Program-made: the position numbers and the translations under genes | Notes under the pieces: model-generated | What the model was told of the DNA's origin: nothing | Seen by the model: the letters and a program-made list of their open reading frames with translations, nothing else | Database searches by the model: none | Part shown: positions 63,960 through 64,000 of the stretch, one piece after another | Position numbering within the stretch: the first letter of the stretch is position 1 | Layout of the letters: each line of letters opens with the position of its first letter | Source: a virus | Length of the DNA: 64,000 bases | Reading direction: 5' to 3' (one strand) | Virus record (IMG/VR): IMGVR_UViG_3300050821_003950 | Span: 31,608-95,607 of that record

Positions 63960-64000
63960 CCTCGAACGGTCTCGCGGGCTACTTCGCCCCCTCGCCCCTC

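Overview
This window is the structural core of a contractile-tailed (myovirus-type) double-stranded DNA phage with a high-GC genome (about two thirds G+C by eye). It carries a recognisable large terminase, portal, MuF-type head protein, HK97-fold major capsid protein, connector proteins, tail sheath, tail tube, tape measure and a full baseplate set (LysM-type, gpD/gp27-like, VgrG/gpV-like, gp25-like, gpJ/gp6-like, gpI-like). No ribosomal, housekeeping or bacterial metabolic genes were seen. Codon choice is dominated by CTC, TCG, GCG, GTC and ATC, and many genes sit directly behind a TANNNT hexamer with no leader. That suggests a high-GC host that tolerates leaderless mRNAs (actinobacterial or myxobacterial types are possible); the host cannot be named from this sequence.

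Layout. 1-8.1 kb (+): small membrane proteins, then a row of virion surface proteins (beta-rich protein, FCCH-like repeat protein, beta-helix spike, a 32-unit tandem-repeat protein). 8.0-9.7 kb (-): an integrase catalytic core, a GIY-YIG protein and one or two small genes, with a palindrome cluster that could be an attachment region. 9.77-30.0 kb (+): packaging and head genes, in the order terminase, portal, a 1070-residue MuF fusion protein, scaffold-like proteins, a 1222-residue methyltransferase/protease/pyrophosphatase-like fusion, a structured leader, scaffold, major capsid protein, decoration candidates, connectors and a tail-completion protein. 30.0-38.6 kb: a control and accessory island. 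Its left arm is leftward (DUF932-like protein, small conserved proteins, amidoligase) and its right arm is rightward (zinc/HARP-like protein, small genes, two gamma-glutamyl-cyclotransferase-like proteins, a double Fis-type HTH protein). The two arms are split by repeated operator cassettes. 38.6-52.8 kb (+): tail terminator candidate, sheath, tube, frameshifted chaperone, tape measure, baseplate. 52.8-64 kb (+): lectin-like and fibre proteins, a triplicated surface-protein family, gpI-like protein, fibre, and small membrane proteins that may belong to lysis.

How it fits together. The head and tail genes form a late programme driven by a family of promoters of the form TGTTCR-N17-TAGNCT whose -10 box ends 6-7 bases before the start codon in most cases. 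The island at 30-38 kb has a different control logic: at least nine 14-bp sites of the form TGNCA-N4-TGNCA, three copies of a GGACCGATCG palindrome, and four copies of a TGGCA-N7-TGCAA element with sigma-54-like spacing. The most unusual proteins are the MuF head protein carrying ParB-like, kinase-like and ADP-ribosyltransferase-like domains (a likely package of effectors delivered with the DNA), the fused methyltransferase/prohead-protease/pyrophosphatase-like protein, and the amidoligase with two cyclotransferase-like partners (a possible peptide-tagging system). A small terminase subunit, an endolysin and replication genes were not recognised here.
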